The notes: generated by a model not told the origin, from the sequence alone. Counted from the first letter of the stretch, positions 44,608-53,318 are shown. The stretch: DNA of 64,000 nt from Chloroflexota bacterium (GCA_016191425.1 JACPOR010000032.1:46954-110953); one strand, 5' to 3'. Made by a program: numbers and translations.

Positions 44608-45029
44608 GGGACCTCGTCGATCCGTATTCGCTGCGCGCCGTCCCAGAGGGCGCGCCGGCCGACCTCGCGGAGGCGATCCTGCCAGCCGTCATCGGGGACG
44701 ATCGAGGCGAAATGATTGGCCGCCAGCTGTCCGACCTTCGACGCGGTCGTGCAGGCGCCATACGGGAAGAAGATCTCGCACTCGCTGATGCCGCCGGGAT
44801 ACATGGCGAGCATCCCGGGCGCCGGATGGGAGGTGTGATGTTCGTAGTCGATGCCGGGCCGAAAGTCGCCGTACGGGATCCATGTTGACTCACCGGACCA
44901 GCGGCAATGGATCAGCCGGCTGTCGATCGGCAGCATTCGCCTGATCGCTTCGATGGTCTGGGGAGCGGCGGTCTCCCAGCGGGCGGTAAAGTGGAGGTCG
45001 TCGCCGACCCTGATCGATAGATGTCCCAT
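44604..45029 (-). CDS. DUF3830 family protein
   Basis: A 141-aa protein matching the cyclophilin-like DUF3830 family: LSIRVGDDLHFTARWE, STWIPYGDF, GIDYEHHTSHPAPGMLAMYPGG and EIFFPYGA. Members commonly sit beside hydantoinase or pyrimidine-degradation genes; function unknown. ATG 45029 follows TATCCT (45042-45037) by seven bases, so its message is probably leaderless. It is co-transcribed with the amidohydrolase. The frame is open further upstream, but the domain begins at this ATG. Confidence 0.8.
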   Translation of the reverse strand: MGHLSIRVGDDLHFTARWETAAPQTIEAIRRMLPIDSRLIHCRWSGESTWIPYGDFRPGIDYEHHTSHPAPGMLAMYPGGISECEIFFPYGACTTASKVGQLAANHFASIVPDDGWQDRLREVGRRALWDGAQRIRIDEVP

Positions 45030-45043
45030 GACCGGGAGGATAC

Positions 45044-45448
45044 GTGGCCAGCAGCGACTCGGGAACACCCCCGTTGCCGGGATCGGCGCCGTCGGCGGCG
45101 TCGACCTTGCCGACGATCTCGACGCACATCCTCGATACCGAGGGAGGCCAGCCCGCCGGGGGAATACACGTCATCCTGTACAAGCTGGGCGAGGACGATC
45201 GACCCATCCGACTCACCCAGGCCCTCACCGACGGCGATGGGCGGATCCGCGATCTCCTCGAGCGACCGATGTCGCCTGGTGTCTACCGGCTCGAGTTCAA
45301 CCTCGCTGGGGTCCGCGAGCCCGGTTCGGGCGACGATCGCTTCTTCCGACGCATGACGCTGGACCTGCGGATCGACGACGTGTCGCGGTCGTATCACGTC
45401 CCGTTGTTGCTCTCGCCGTTCTCGTTGACCACCTATCGCGGGAGCTGA
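45044..45448 (+). CDS. hiuH: 5-hydroxyisourate hydrolase (transthyretin-like)
   Basis: A 134-aa enzyme that hydrolyses the uricase product 5-hydroxyisourate to OHCU. Family motifs are ISTHILDTEGGQPAGGI (active-site His), an arginine in the central sheet (GVYRLEFN region), and the diagnostic C-terminus HVPLLLSPFSLTTYRGS. The N-terminal ~23 residues are Ser/Pro-rich. GTG 45044 has GGGAGGA upstream (45034-45040). That ribosome site overlaps the predicted -10 of the divergent DUF3830 gene. Confidence 0.92.
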   Translation: MASSDSGTPPLPGSAPSAASTLPTISTHILDTEGGQPAGGIHVILYKLGEDDRPIRLTQALTDGDGRIRDLLERPMSPGVYRLEFNLAGVREPGSGDDRFFRRMTLDLRIDDVSRSYHVPLLLSPFSLTTYRGS

Positions 45449-45541
45449 GTTCGTCGCGGGAGCTGAGTTCGCCTCGGCGGTCCTGCTTTCCAAAGCGATG
45501 CGCATCGCGGTCGTACGAACCGTGAGATTTTCCGAATCCGT

Positions 45542-45560
45542 GTGACACCCTAGCTGTCAC
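45542..45560. promoter_or_regulatory. Perfect dyad upstream of the PD-(D/E)XK-like gene
   Basis: GTGACA (45542-45547), seven bases, then TGTCAC (45555-45560). This exact 6-bp inverted repeat, 14-24 bases before the candidate starts of the next gene, looks like an operator for a dimeric repressor or activator. The regulator is unknown. Confidence 0.5.
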
Positions 45561-45583
45561 GCCGGGCTCAGAGGATGGCTCGC

Positions 45584-46720
45584 ATGGAAGCCCGCATCGT
45601 CTCGCTGCCGACTCGCCCGGACCCCTCGATCCGCGTTGATGGGGAGCGCATCCTCGTCGACCGCCTGACCCTTGTCGACCCCGCCCAGGCCACCTGGCTC
45701 GGCGGTCAGCCGGAAGGGGAGCGCGCCATCATCGTGGAGCGTGCGCTGCGCATCGGACTGACCGCGCTGCAGAGTGTCGGCGTGACCCTCAACCTCGACG
45801 CGGTCAGGTCGGAATTCGATCGGTTTGCCGAGCAGAACAGGTCGGCCAACGACCGCGCGGCCGAGGCGCTCGAGCAGGTGCTCCGGGCCAACTTCGGCGA
45901 TGTCGAGGGGCGCCTGCCGCGGACCCTCGAGACGTTCCTCGGCGACCGCGGCAAGCTGCAGTCGATGGTCGACGAACTCTTCGATCCGAAGCGCCGGGAT
46001 TCGGCCATCGGGCGGATGACCACGATGCTCGAGACGTACTTCGACGGGGATGCCTCCCGGCTCGCAACCCTCCTGGACCCGACCCGGATGGGGTCGCCGC
46101 TCCACCAGTTCCGAACCGAGGTCGCAGCCGGGTTCAGGGCCATCGAGGAGAAGCTCGTCGCCATCGAAGCGGCAAGCACTGCCCGTGCCGGCCGCTCCAA
46201 GAAGGGTGACTTCGTCCTGACCCTCGACCCGGCGGTCGCCCGGGGGACAGAACTCCGCGTGGTCGTCGAAGCCAAGGACCGCAAGGTCACGGGCCGCGAG
46301 ATGCGGGACGAGCTGCGCGAAGCCCGAACGAACCGCGACGCGGCCGTCGGACTTGTTGTCTTCACGCCGAGCCATGCGCCGTCGGGAATCGCCCCATTCG
46401 ATGTCCGCGCCGGGGACGTCTACTGCGTGATAGATCCGGCTGAGCCGGACTCGGCAATTCTCGAAGCAGCGGTCCGCCTCGCTCGACTGCTGGCTCTCGC
46501 GAGTCTCCGCGAACATGAAGCGGAAGTCGATGCGGCCACCCTGGTCGAAGCCCTGACCGGGATCCGCGAGCAGCTCGAGGCGGTCCGAGCGATGAAGACC
46601 AACCTGACCCAGATCGGGTCGACCGCCACGGCCGTCGCCGGTTCCCTGGACCGCATGCGCGAGGGGATCCTCGCCCAGATCGTTCGGGCCGAGCGGGAGC
46701 TCGTCGCGGCGTCCGCCTGA
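45584..46720 (+). CDS. PD-(D/E)XK nuclease-like protein of unknown function
   Basis: A 378-aa soluble protein. Residues about 40-200 are helical and likely coiled. The region from about 205 resembles a restriction-endonuclease fold, with GDF (D209), then a strand VVVEAKDRK (E229, K231, the D-x19-ExK pattern), a helix REMRDELREARTNRDA, and strand LVVFTPSHAP. A further helical C-terminus follows. The arrangement recalls RmuC or DUF2130-type proteins, but I cannot name the family. ATG 45584 is preferred for its AGAGG site nine bases upstream; ATG 45575 adds three residues. It lies close to ku and ligD, so a role in DNA ends is plausible, not shown. Confidence 0.6.
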   Translation: MEARIVSLPTRPDPSIRVDGERILVDRLTLVDPAQATWLGGQPEGERAIIVERALRIGLTALQSVGVTLNLDAVRSEFDRFAEQNRSANDRAAEALEQVLRANFGDVEGRLPRTLETFLGDRGKLQSMVDELFDPKRRDSAIGRMTTMLETYFDGDASRLATLLDPTRMGSPLHQFRTEVAAGFRAIEEKLVAIEAASTARAGRSKKGDFVLTLDPAVARGTELRVVVEAKDRKVTGREMRDELREARTNRDAAVGLVVFTPSHAPSGIAPFDVRAGDVYCVIDPAEPDSAILEAAVRLARLLALASLREHEAEVDAATLVEALTGIREQLEAVRAMKTNLTQIGSTATAVAGSLDRMREGILAQIVRAERELVAASA

Positions 46721-46723
46721 GGG

Positions 46724-47176
46724 TCAGCGCTGGCCGCGACCCTCTCGCAGTCGGGCGACCCCCTTCTCGATCCTGCGGGTCCGGGTCTGGGTCGTCTTGG
46801 CGTCCTCGATGCCGAGCACGAACCAGCGTCGTTCGCTGTACGACAGGCCGTCGAAGAATCGGCGTGCCTCCGGGAACGGCTCGAGCGCCGTCGCGAAGTC
46901 CTCGGGGACGGTCACCTCGCGTGGCGCGGTGTCGAGCTCAATGTCCACGTCAAGCAGGACTCCGGCCTGCACGCCGGCTGCCGCGCGATTGTCCGCGTTC
47001 ACTCCGAGCAGATACTCGCCGCCGTAGACGGCGACGGTGCTCCGGTAGGTGTAGCCCTTGATCGTGACGCGCACAGCGGGCCGTCGCCCGCCGCCGAGCT
47101 GCTCGACGATCGATGCTGGCACCCGCATGCCGGTCGCGGTCTTGCCGCTCAGTTCGAGAACCGCCTGGAACCGCAT
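46724..47176 (-). CDS. DUF1905/YdeI family protein
   Basis: A 150-aa protein. Residues 1-90 form a DUF1905 beta-barrel (RFQAVLELSGKTATGMRVP, VRVTIKGYTYRSTVAVYGGEYLLGVN), and the C-terminal ~60 residues are a YdeI/OmpD-associated helical domain (LSYSERRWFVLGIEDAKTTQTRTRRIEK). Function is poorly known. TACCGT (47189-47184) ends seven bases before ATG 47176 (leaderless). The open frame extends far upstream, antiparallel to ku, but the conserved domain starts here. Confidence 0.82.
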   Translation of the reverse strand: MRFQAVLELSGKTATGMRVPASIVEQLGGGRRPAVRVTIKGYTYRSTVAVYGGEYLLGVNADNRAAAGVQAGVLLDVDIELDTAPREVTVPEDFATALEPFPEARRFFDGLSYSERRWFVLGIEDAKTTQTRTRRIEKGVARLREGRGQR

Positions 47177-47287
47177 GTTGCCGACGGTACCAGAGCGGGG
47201 GCGACTCGGAACAACTGTTTGCGGGCGGATGGTATGGTCTCGATCCGACTCCACCGGACCGACTGGAGTCGAGCATGAGGACCTGCC

Positions 47288-48217
47288 GTGGCGCGCGCGA
47301 TGTGGAAAGGGGCCATCCAGTTCGGCCTCGTCACCATCCCGATCAAGCTGTACGTGGCGACCGAGTCCCGGGCCGGGGTGAGCTTCAACATGCTCCATGA
47401 GGCGGACTTGTCGAGAATTCAGATGAAGATCTTCTGTCCGGTCGAGGAGGAGGTCATCTCCCGGTCGGACACCGTGAAGGGGTTCGAATATGCCCCCGGC
47501 CAATACGTTGTCATCACCGACGAAGACCTTGAGTCGCTGCCCCTGAAGACCATCCGTTCCATCGAGATCGAGCAGTTCGTCGAGTCGAGCGACGCAGCCA
47601 GCAACACCCGGTTCGTCAAGCAGGCGTACTACATCGAACCGGACAAGATCGGCCGGAAAGCGTTCGGGCTCCTGAAGTCCGTCCTCAGGGACAAGGGCCT
47701 GACCGCCATCTGCAAGGTCGTGATCAAGGACCGCGAGGCGCTCGCGGCCCTTGATCCCTTCGAGAACACCATGATCCTCTCGACCCTTTACTGGCCGGAC
47801 GAGATCCGGGCCCTGGCGGACCTCGACCTCGCCGACGACGAGCCGCAGATCAAGCCGGCCGAGAAGGCGATGGCCGAGCAGTTGATCGGGGCCATGACGG
47901 GCGCCTTCGACCCCCGCCAGTACCGGGACGAATACCGGACGGCGCTGATGGAGATCATCGAGTCGAAGATCGAGGGCCGCGCTGTGGTCGCCGCCGCGCC
48001 GGTCGAGGAGTCGTCGAACCTCATCGACCTCATGGCCGCGCTCGAAGCCAGCGTCCGGAACGCGAAGGCTGCGCGCGAAGCTGCGACGCCCCCGCCGACC
48101 TCGGTGGCCGACGCGAAGGCCAGGAAGGCAGCCCACGCCGATGATGGCGTGGCGGCGGGCACGGCAGCCACCGAGGCTGACGAGTCCAAGCCGGCTCGAC
48201 GTCGCAAGAGCGCCTGA
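47288..48217 (+). CDS. ku: Ku protein, DNA end-binding factor of non-homologous end joining
   Basis: A 309-aa bacterial Ku homodimer subunit. The core starts MARAMWKGAIQFGLVTIPIKLY and includes FNMLHEADLSRIQMKIFCPVE, EYAPGQYVVITDEDLESL, FVKQAYYIEPDK and the arm region up to about residue 230. The C-terminal ~70 residues are Ala/Lys-rich and basic, the tail known to aid DNA bridging and LigD recruitment. GTG 47288 follows a GAGGA site, with TATGGT near 47230 as a likely -10. It is 30 bp upstream of ligD in the same direction. Confidence 0.93.
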   Translation: MARAMWKGAIQFGLVTIPIKLYVATESRAGVSFNMLHEADLSRIQMKIFCPVEEEVISRSDTVKGFEYAPGQYVVITDEDLESLPLKTIRSIEIEQFVESSDAASNTRFVKQAYYIEPDKIGRKAFGLLKSVLRDKGLTAICKVVIKDREALAALDPFENTMILSTLYWPDEIRALADLDLADDEPQIKPAEKAMAEQLIGAMTGAFDPRQYRDEYRTALMEIIESKIEGRAVVAAAPVEESSNLIDLMAALEASVRNAKAAREAATPPPTSVADAKARKAAHADDGVAAGTAATEADESKPARRRKSA

Positions 48218-48247
48218 CGCCCGGGATCAGACGCAGCCCCTTCCGGC

Positions 48248-51178
48248 ATGCCACTCGAAGAGTACCGGCGCAAGCGTGACTTTGGGCGCACGCCGGAACC
48301 TGCCGGCGCGACATCGACCGAAGCCTTGTCGTCATCGCCCAAAGCGCCGTCCTCGTCGGGGCGGTTCGTGATCCAACGCCATCGAGCGACCCGTCTCCAC
48401 TACGACTTCCGGCTCGAGATCGGCGGCGTCCTCGTCTCCTGGGCCGTGCCGCGTGGTCCGACGCTCGATCCGGCCGCCCGCCGGATGGCCATCCATGTCG
48501 AGGACCACCCCATCGAATACCTCGACTTCGAGGGCGTGATCCCGAAGGCGCAGTACGGCGCCGGTGACGTGATCGTCTGGGACTGGGGCACCTGGCAGGC
48601 GGAACCGGAAACGCCCGACGCGGCACGGGACGTCGCCGACGGGGAGCTGAAATTCCGCCTCGAGGGCGAGAAGGTCCGTGGCCGCTTCACGATCGTGCGA
48701 ACCAGCGGGCAGGGCCGTGGACGGGCAGGGCGAGCTGCCGATCCCGGCGCCAGGGCGTTCGAGGACGACGAAGCTGAGCAGTGGCTGCTCATCCACAAGC
48801 GGGACGAGCACGCGCTTGTGGGATGGGACGCGGAGGATCACGCCCGGAGCGTGAAGACCGGCAGGACGAACGACGAGGTTCGGAATGACCGCGACGCCAT
48901 CTGGATCAGCGAAGCGCCGGCCGCTTCCGCCCAGATCGATCTGAGCGCTGCGATCGAGACGCCGATGCCCGGTTTCATCGAGCCGATGGCGGCGACGCTG
49001 GCCGATCGTCCGTTTCGGAACGAGGATTGGCTCTTCGAGGTCAAGTGGGACGGCTATCGGCTGCAAGCGTCCGTTCGCGATGGCCGGGTCCGAACATTCA
49101 CCCGCAACGGGAAGGACGGCGATTCATACTTCCCACGCCTGCTCGAGCCCGCGACATGGATCGATGCGCGCCAAGCGATCGTCGACGGCGAAGTCGTGGC
49201 GACGGGCGGCGGCGGACTGCCCGATTTCGCGCTCCTCCAGGAGCGGATCGGCGTCAAGGGACCCGACGGACGGGCCGCCGCCGGCCTCGTCTTCCAGGTC
49301 TTCGACCTCCTCTACCTCGACGGGCGGTCCCTCCTCCGGGTGCCGCTCGACGACCGCAAGCGGCTCCTCCGTTCGGTGCTCCACGACAGCGCTCGCGTCC
49401 GATTTGCCAGCCATGTCGAGACGGAGGGCGTCGCGTTCCTCGAGGCCTGCGCCGCCCAGGGCCTCGAAGGCTCGATCGCGAAGCATCGCCGGTCCACCTA
49501 TGAACCGGGAACCCGCTCCCGGGCCTGGCTCAAGCTGAAGATCCGCCCGGAGCAGGAACTCGTGGTCGGCGGCTGGACCCCGGGCGAGGGGAGCGCCAGG
49601 GACCTTGGGGCGCTCGTCGTGGGCTATCACGAAGCGGATCGCGACACGGCGGCAGCAGCCGCGCCCCGCCTCCGGTTCGGCGGCAAGATCGGATCCGGGT
49701 TCAGCGCGAAGGCCCGCAGGGATCTGCGCGAACGCCTCGCGGGCCTCGAAGTCGACGAACCGCCCTTCAGCCCACCTCCTCCCAGGGACTACAAGGGCCG
49801 CTGGGGAGGGGACCTGGCGGGGGTTCGCTGGGTTCGCCCTGAGATCGTCATCCGGGCCGAGCTGGGTGGCTGGAGCCGCGACGGGATCGTCCGGCAGGGA
49901 TCCTACAAGGGCCTCGAGATGGGCCTCGACCCGCGAGACGTGACCCGCGAACGGGCCGTGAAGACGCGGGCGACGGTGCGTGACGTCGATGCCGCTATGC
50001 CGCCCGGTGTCGATGCCGCAATGCCGCCCCGTTTCGGCGCCGCGATGCCGCCCGGTGTCGATGCCGCAATGCCGGCTGACGTCGACCGGGTTCCTGGAAG
50101 CCCTGGCGCCGGGACGTCCTCGGACCACGAGTGGACCCCCGACCACCAGCTCAGTCCCGGCCGCGCGCAGGGACCAGGTCCTCTGCCGACCACCGCGGCC
50201 GGGGCGTCCATGCACCTGCATCCATGGGCCGCGACGCGCGAGGAGCTGGCGGCGCTCGATGCGCTTGCGCCGGAAGGCGTCTGGCACATCGGAGGCGTGG
50301 ACCTCAGGCTGACCAACCTCGGCAAGACCATGTTCCCGCCGCGGTTGGGCGATACCGCGGGGCCGATCACCAAGCTCGAACTTGTCCGCTACTTCGCCCT
50401 GATTGCGCCCGTGATGCTGCCGCATCTCGCCGAGCGACCCCTGAACCTGCATCGGTTTCCCGACGGTGCCGACGAGCCGGGCTTCTGGCAGAAGGATCTC
50501 CGGCCGACAGACCCGCGGTGGCTACGCCGATGGAGGGAGGTCGGGGTGGAGGCGCGCGCCGCCAACGAGCACGTCGTGGCCGATCGCGTGGCGACGCTCT
50601 GCTGGCTCGCGAACCAGGCGGCCTTCGAGGTCCATGCCTGGACGGCGCGCCTCGACGCGCCATGGCGACCGACGTTCGCCCTCATCGACATCGATCCCGG
50701 AACCGCCACGACGTGGGACGAGACGCTCGTCCTCGCCCGACTCTTCAGAACGGCGATCGAGCACCTCGGCGTGCGTGGCTACCCCAAGGTGACAGGACAA
50801 CGCGGCATCCAGATCTGGATCCCCATTGTTCCGCGTTACGACCACGCCGAGACATCCGCCTGGGTCGAGAAGGTCTCCCGGGCGGTCGGCGCTGTCGTGC
50901 CGGACCTCGTGTCCTGGGAGTGGTCAAAGGGCAACCGCGGCGGCAAGGCACGCTTGGACTACACGCAGAACGCCTCGATCAAGACCCTCGTGGCCCCCTA
51001 CGCGGTCCGTCCCGCCCCGGGCGCACCGGTCTCCACGCCCATTGCCTGGGACGAACTCGACGACCCGGATCTTCGGCCCGACCGCTGGACGATCCGGACC
51101 CTGCCCGATCGTGTGGCCGCGGTGGGCGACCTCTTCGCGGGTGCCCAGACCGACCTTCAGGAACTGCCGCGCGTGTAG
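48248..51178 (+). CDS. ligD: Multifunctional DNA ligase LigD (phosphoesterase, ligase and polymerase domains)
   Basis: A 976-aa end-joining enzyme with all three LigD activities. The 3'-phosphoesterase domain is at about 38-170 (FVIQRHRATRLHYDFRLE, VEDHPIEYLDFEG). The ATP-dependent ligase domain is at about 240-570, with adenylation lysine K266 in EVKWDGYR, plus IVDGEVVA and the OB-fold part ending near DPRDVTRERA. The polymerase/primase domain is at about 685-970 (LTNLGKTMFPP, FALIDIDPG metal site, SWEWSKGNRGGKARLDYTQN). The order is PE-Lig-Pol, unlike mycobacterial Pol-PE-Lig. A linker at about 580-612 is an AAMPPGVD octapeptide repeat. ATG 48248 has no clear ribosome site. Confidence 0.93.
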   Translation: MPLEEYRRKRDFGRTPEPAGATSTEALSSSPKAPSSSGRFVIQRHRATRLHYDFRLEIGGVLVSWAVPRGPTLDPAARRMAIHVEDHPIEYLDFEGVIPKAQYGAGDVIVWDWGTWQAEPETPDAARDVADGELKFRLEGEKVRGRFTIVRTSGQGRGRAGRAADPGARAFEDDEAEQWLLIHKRDEHALVGWDAEDHARSVKTGRTNDEVRNDRDAIWISEAPAASAQIDLSAAIETPMPGFIEPMAATLADRPFRNEDWLFEVKWDGYRLQASVRDGRVRTFTRNGKDGDSYFPRLLEPATWIDARQAIVDGEVVATGGGGLPDFALLQERIGVKGPDGRAAAGLVFQVFDLLYLDGRSLLRVPLDDRKRLLRSVLHDSARVRFASHVETEGVAFLEACAAQGLEGSIAKHRRSTYEPGTRSRAWLKLKIRPEQELVVGGWTPGEGSARDLGALVVGYHEADRDTAAAAAPRLRFGGKIGSGFSAKARRDLRERLAGLEVDEPPFSPPPPRDYKGRWGGDLAGVRWVRPEIVIRAELGGWSRDGIVRQGSYKGLEMGLDPRDVTRERAVKTRATVRDVDAAMPPGVDAAMPPRFGAAMPPGVDAAMPADVDRVPGSPGAGTSSDHEWTPDHQLSPGRAQGPGPLPTTAAGASMHLHPWAATREELAALDALAPEGVWHIGGVDLRLTNLGKTMFPPRLGDTAGPITKLELVRYFALIAPVMLPHLAERPLNLHRFPDGADEPGFWQKDLRPTDPRWLRRWREVGVEARAANEHVVADRVATLCWLANQAAFEVHAWTARLDAPWRPTFALIDIDPGTATTWDETLVLARLFRTAIEHLGVRGYPKVTGQRGIQIWIPIVPRYDHAETSAWVEKVSRAVGAVVPDLVSWEWSKGNRGGKARLDYTQNASIKTLVAPYAVRPAPGAPVSTPIAWDELDDPDLRPDRWTIRTLPDRVAAVGDLFAGAQTDLQELPRV
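49988..50083. repeat. In-frame tandem repeat, four copies of 24 bp, in ligD
   Basis: Four 24-bp units of the type GATGCCGCAATGCCGCC... encode the octapeptide DAAMPPGV and variants, placed exactly in the linker between the ligase and polymerase domains. Confidence 0.9.
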
Positions 51179-51234
51179 CACACGCAGCCTCGCGGGTTCG
51201 GCGTGCTGTGAGCCCCAAGCAGTCGGTTGTGGTC

Positions 51235-51267
51235 AACCTTAACGTGCACGGCAAGGTTTGATACGCT
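51235..51267 (+). promoter_or_regulatory. MerR-type operator-promoter
   Basis: The inverted repeat AACCTT (51235-51240) and AAGGTT (51253-51258) is followed by the -10 hexamer TACGCT (51262-51267), which ends six bases before ATG 51274. A -35-like TTAACG (51239-51244) lies within the dyad, 17 bp from the -10. A MerR-family dimer binding here would regulate its own gene and the downstream exporter. Confidence 0.55.
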
Positions 51268-51273
51268 ACAAGC

Positions 51274-51825
51274 ATGCTACGAGCCGCCGCACGAAAGACT
51301 GGAGCCACCGCACCTGAGGCTGGAGCCACCATGGCCTCCGGTGAACTGGATCCGGGCGATCGGTCGCCGCGACTCCTGAAGATCGCGGAGGTTGCCGACG
51401 AACTCGGCCTCACGACCCGGGCCGTGCGCTACTACGAGGAACTCGGCCTGCTCAAACCGGCCGCTCGATCCGAGGGCTCCTATCGCCTGTTCGATGACGA
51501 TGACCTCGAGCGTCTGCGCTTCATTCGCGGCCTTCGTGACGACGCCGGGTTCAGCCTCGCGGAAATCGGCCGCATGCTGGAGGACGAGGAAGCGCGGGAG
51601 CGAAATCGGGCGCGCTTCCGAACGACCACCGACCTCGAAGAGCGCCGCACGATCCTGCGCGACGCCCTGATCCGGGTCGACCGCCAGCACGTCAGCCTGC
51701 TCGGAAAGGCCGACCGGATCGCCGCGATGATTTCGGAAGTCGAATCACGCCGGGACCACCTCCAGCGCCACCTCGCCGATCTCGAAGCCGGCCGGACGCC
51801 GCGGCACGCGGATCCCGGTTCATGA
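51274..51825 (+). CDS. MerR-family transcriptional regulator
   Basis: A 183-aa regulator. The winged helix (LLKIAEVADELGLTTRAVRYYEELGLL, GSYRLFDDDDLERLRFIRGLRDDAGFSLAEIGRML) is at about residues 35-105, followed by a long dimerisation helix and a C-terminal part without a clear effector domain or metal cysteines. The ligand is unknown, probably a drug given the exporter beside it. ATG 51274 fits a leaderless message; ATG 51331, after a Thr/Ala-rich stretch, is an alternative. It overlaps the MFS gene by four bases. Confidence 0.88.
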   Translation: MLRAAARKTGATAPEAGATMASGELDPGDRSPRLLKIAEVADELGLTTRAVRYYEELGLLKPAARSEGSYRLFDDDDLERLRFIRGLRDDAGFSLAEIGRMLEDEEARERNRARFRTTTDLEERRTILRDALIRVDRQHVSLLGKADRIAAMISEVESRRDHLQRHLADLEAGRTPRHADPGS

Positions 51826-53123
51826 CCCCACCGCGACCGAGATCGCGCCCGCGACTCGCCGCCGTCGCCCGGTTTCGCGGCTGGCGCGCGCTGCGCCATC
51901 ACAACTACCGCCTCTTCTTTGCCGGCCAGCTGGTCTCGCTGATCGGAACCTGGATGCAGAGCGTGGCCCAGGGCTGGCTCGTGCTCCAGTTGACCGGTGA
52001 TCCCGTGTACCTCGGGCTCGTCGCTGCCGCCCAGTTCACGCCGGTCCTCGTCCTCGGCCTGTTCGGCGGCGTCATCGCCGACGGGCTGCCGAAGCGGCGG
52101 ACACTCATCTTCACGCAGGCCGCGGCCATGGTCCTCGCCTTGGTGCTGTTCGGCCTGACGGTCACCGACAACGTCGGCGTGGGCCAGGTCCTGGGCCTGG
52201 CCTTCCTGCTCGGTTGCGTCAATGCCATCGACATGCCGACGCGTCAGGCCTTCGCGGTCGAGATGGTCGGCCGTGACGACATCGGGAACGCCGTTGCCCT
52301 CAACTCGGCCGTCTTCAACTCGGCTCGGGTTCTCGGACCGGCGATCGCGGGCCTGACGATCGGGGCCACGGGAGTGGCCTCCGCGTTCCTCATCAACGGC
52401 GTCAGCTTCATCGCCGTGATCGTGGCCTACCTCCGGATGGATGGCACGCAGCTTGGCGGACCGCCGACGCTCGCCCGGCCAACGACCGTCGCCGGCGTGA
52501 TGACCCATCTACGAGTCGGACTCGCCTTCGTTCGGGCGACCCCAGCGGTACTCGTCCCGATCCTCACCATCGGCCTGGTGTCGACGTTCGGCATGAACTT
52601 CAGCGTCCTGATCCCGCCGCTCGCGAAGGACGTGCTCCACGTTGGGCCGACGGGATACGGGCTTCTCATGGCGGCGAGCGGCGTCGGTTCGCTGGCCGCA
52701 TCGATCAGCATCGCTTTCGGGCGGAGCAATCGGGTGATGCTGATCGGAGTCGGCGCGAGCCTCACCGGTGCCGCCGAACTCGTGCTGGCCGCCTCCGGGT
52801 CCTTCGCTCTGTCGCTCGTTGCCATGTTCGCCGCCGGTCTCGGTGCGATCTCGATGGCGGCTACCGCGAACACGACGATCCAGCTCACTGTCCCCGACGA
52901 GCTCCGTGGCCGGGTCATGAGCGTGTACACGACGGTCTTTGCGGGCTCCACGCCCATCGGCGGGCTGGTGGCCGGGGCCCTGGCATCGAGCCTTGGCGTT
53001 GCCGAGGCGATCGGGATCGGGGCGCTCCTGAGCCTCGTGGTTGGACTCATCGTCGTGACGTGGTACCGACGCGCCGGGCTCGCCGGGTTGGCGTCGCCAC
53101 CGGCCGCGTCGACACCGAGGTGA
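51822..53123 (+). CDS. MFS exporter (EntS/drug-efflux-like)
   Basis: A 433-aa major-facilitator protein with 12 predicted membrane helices. It starts with the EntS-like sequence RALRHHNYRLFFAGQLVSLIGTWMQSVAQGWLVLQLT. The loop 2-3 motif appears as GGVIADGLPKRRTLIFTQ, and helix 5 has NSAVFNSARVLGPAIAG. Relatives export siderophores or drugs. It is translationally coupled to the MerR regulator, which most likely controls it. Confidence 0.88.
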   Translation: MTPPRPRSRPRLAAVARFRGWRALRHHNYRLFFAGQLVSLIGTWMQSVAQGWLVLQLTGDPVYLGLVAAAQFTPVLVLGLFGGVIADGLPKRRTLIFTQAAAMVLALVLFGLTVTDNVGVGQVLGLAFLLGCVNAIDMPTRQAFAVEMVGRDDIGNAVALNSAVFNSARVLGPAIAGLTIGATGVASAFLINGVSFIAVIVAYLRMDGTQLGGPPTLARPTTVAGVMTHLRVGLAFVRATPAVLVPILTIGLVSTFGMNFSVLIPPLAKDVLHVGPTGYGLLMAASGVGSLAASISIAFGRSNRVMLIGVGASLTGAAELVLAASGSFALSLVAMFAAGLGAISMAATANTTIQLTVPDELRGRVMSVYTTVFAGSTPIGGLVAGALASSLGVAEAIGIGALLSLVVGLIVVTWYRRAGLAGLASPPAASTPR

Positions 53124-53318
53124 GCGATCCGGCCCGCCGATGGGCCCGGCGAACCGGGCCCGCCCAACCCGCCCGCCCAACCCGACCCCGAACAACGTGG
53201 GCTCGCCCAACCGGCCCGCCCAACCCGGTCCACCCAACCCGGACGACGTGCAGGTCCCGTCGATTCCGGCGACCATAGCCCCAGCGGGACACCGAAGCCC
53301 GTCACGAAGAGGGGATCG
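53124..53318. other. 195-bp intergenic region with CCCGCCCAACCC-type repeats
   Basis: The gap between the MFS gene and the ABC ATPase is strongly C-biased on the plus strand. It contains repeated words such as GCCCGCCCAACCCG at about 53157-53236. No gene is seen. GAAGAGGGG just before 53319 is the ribosome site of the next gene. Confidence 0.6.

Noticed and set aside
47177..48136. Long extension of the DUF1905/YdeI gene antiparallel to ku
   Set aside because: The open frame mirrors ku codons. The conserved domain begins at ATG 47176, which has its own -10 element.
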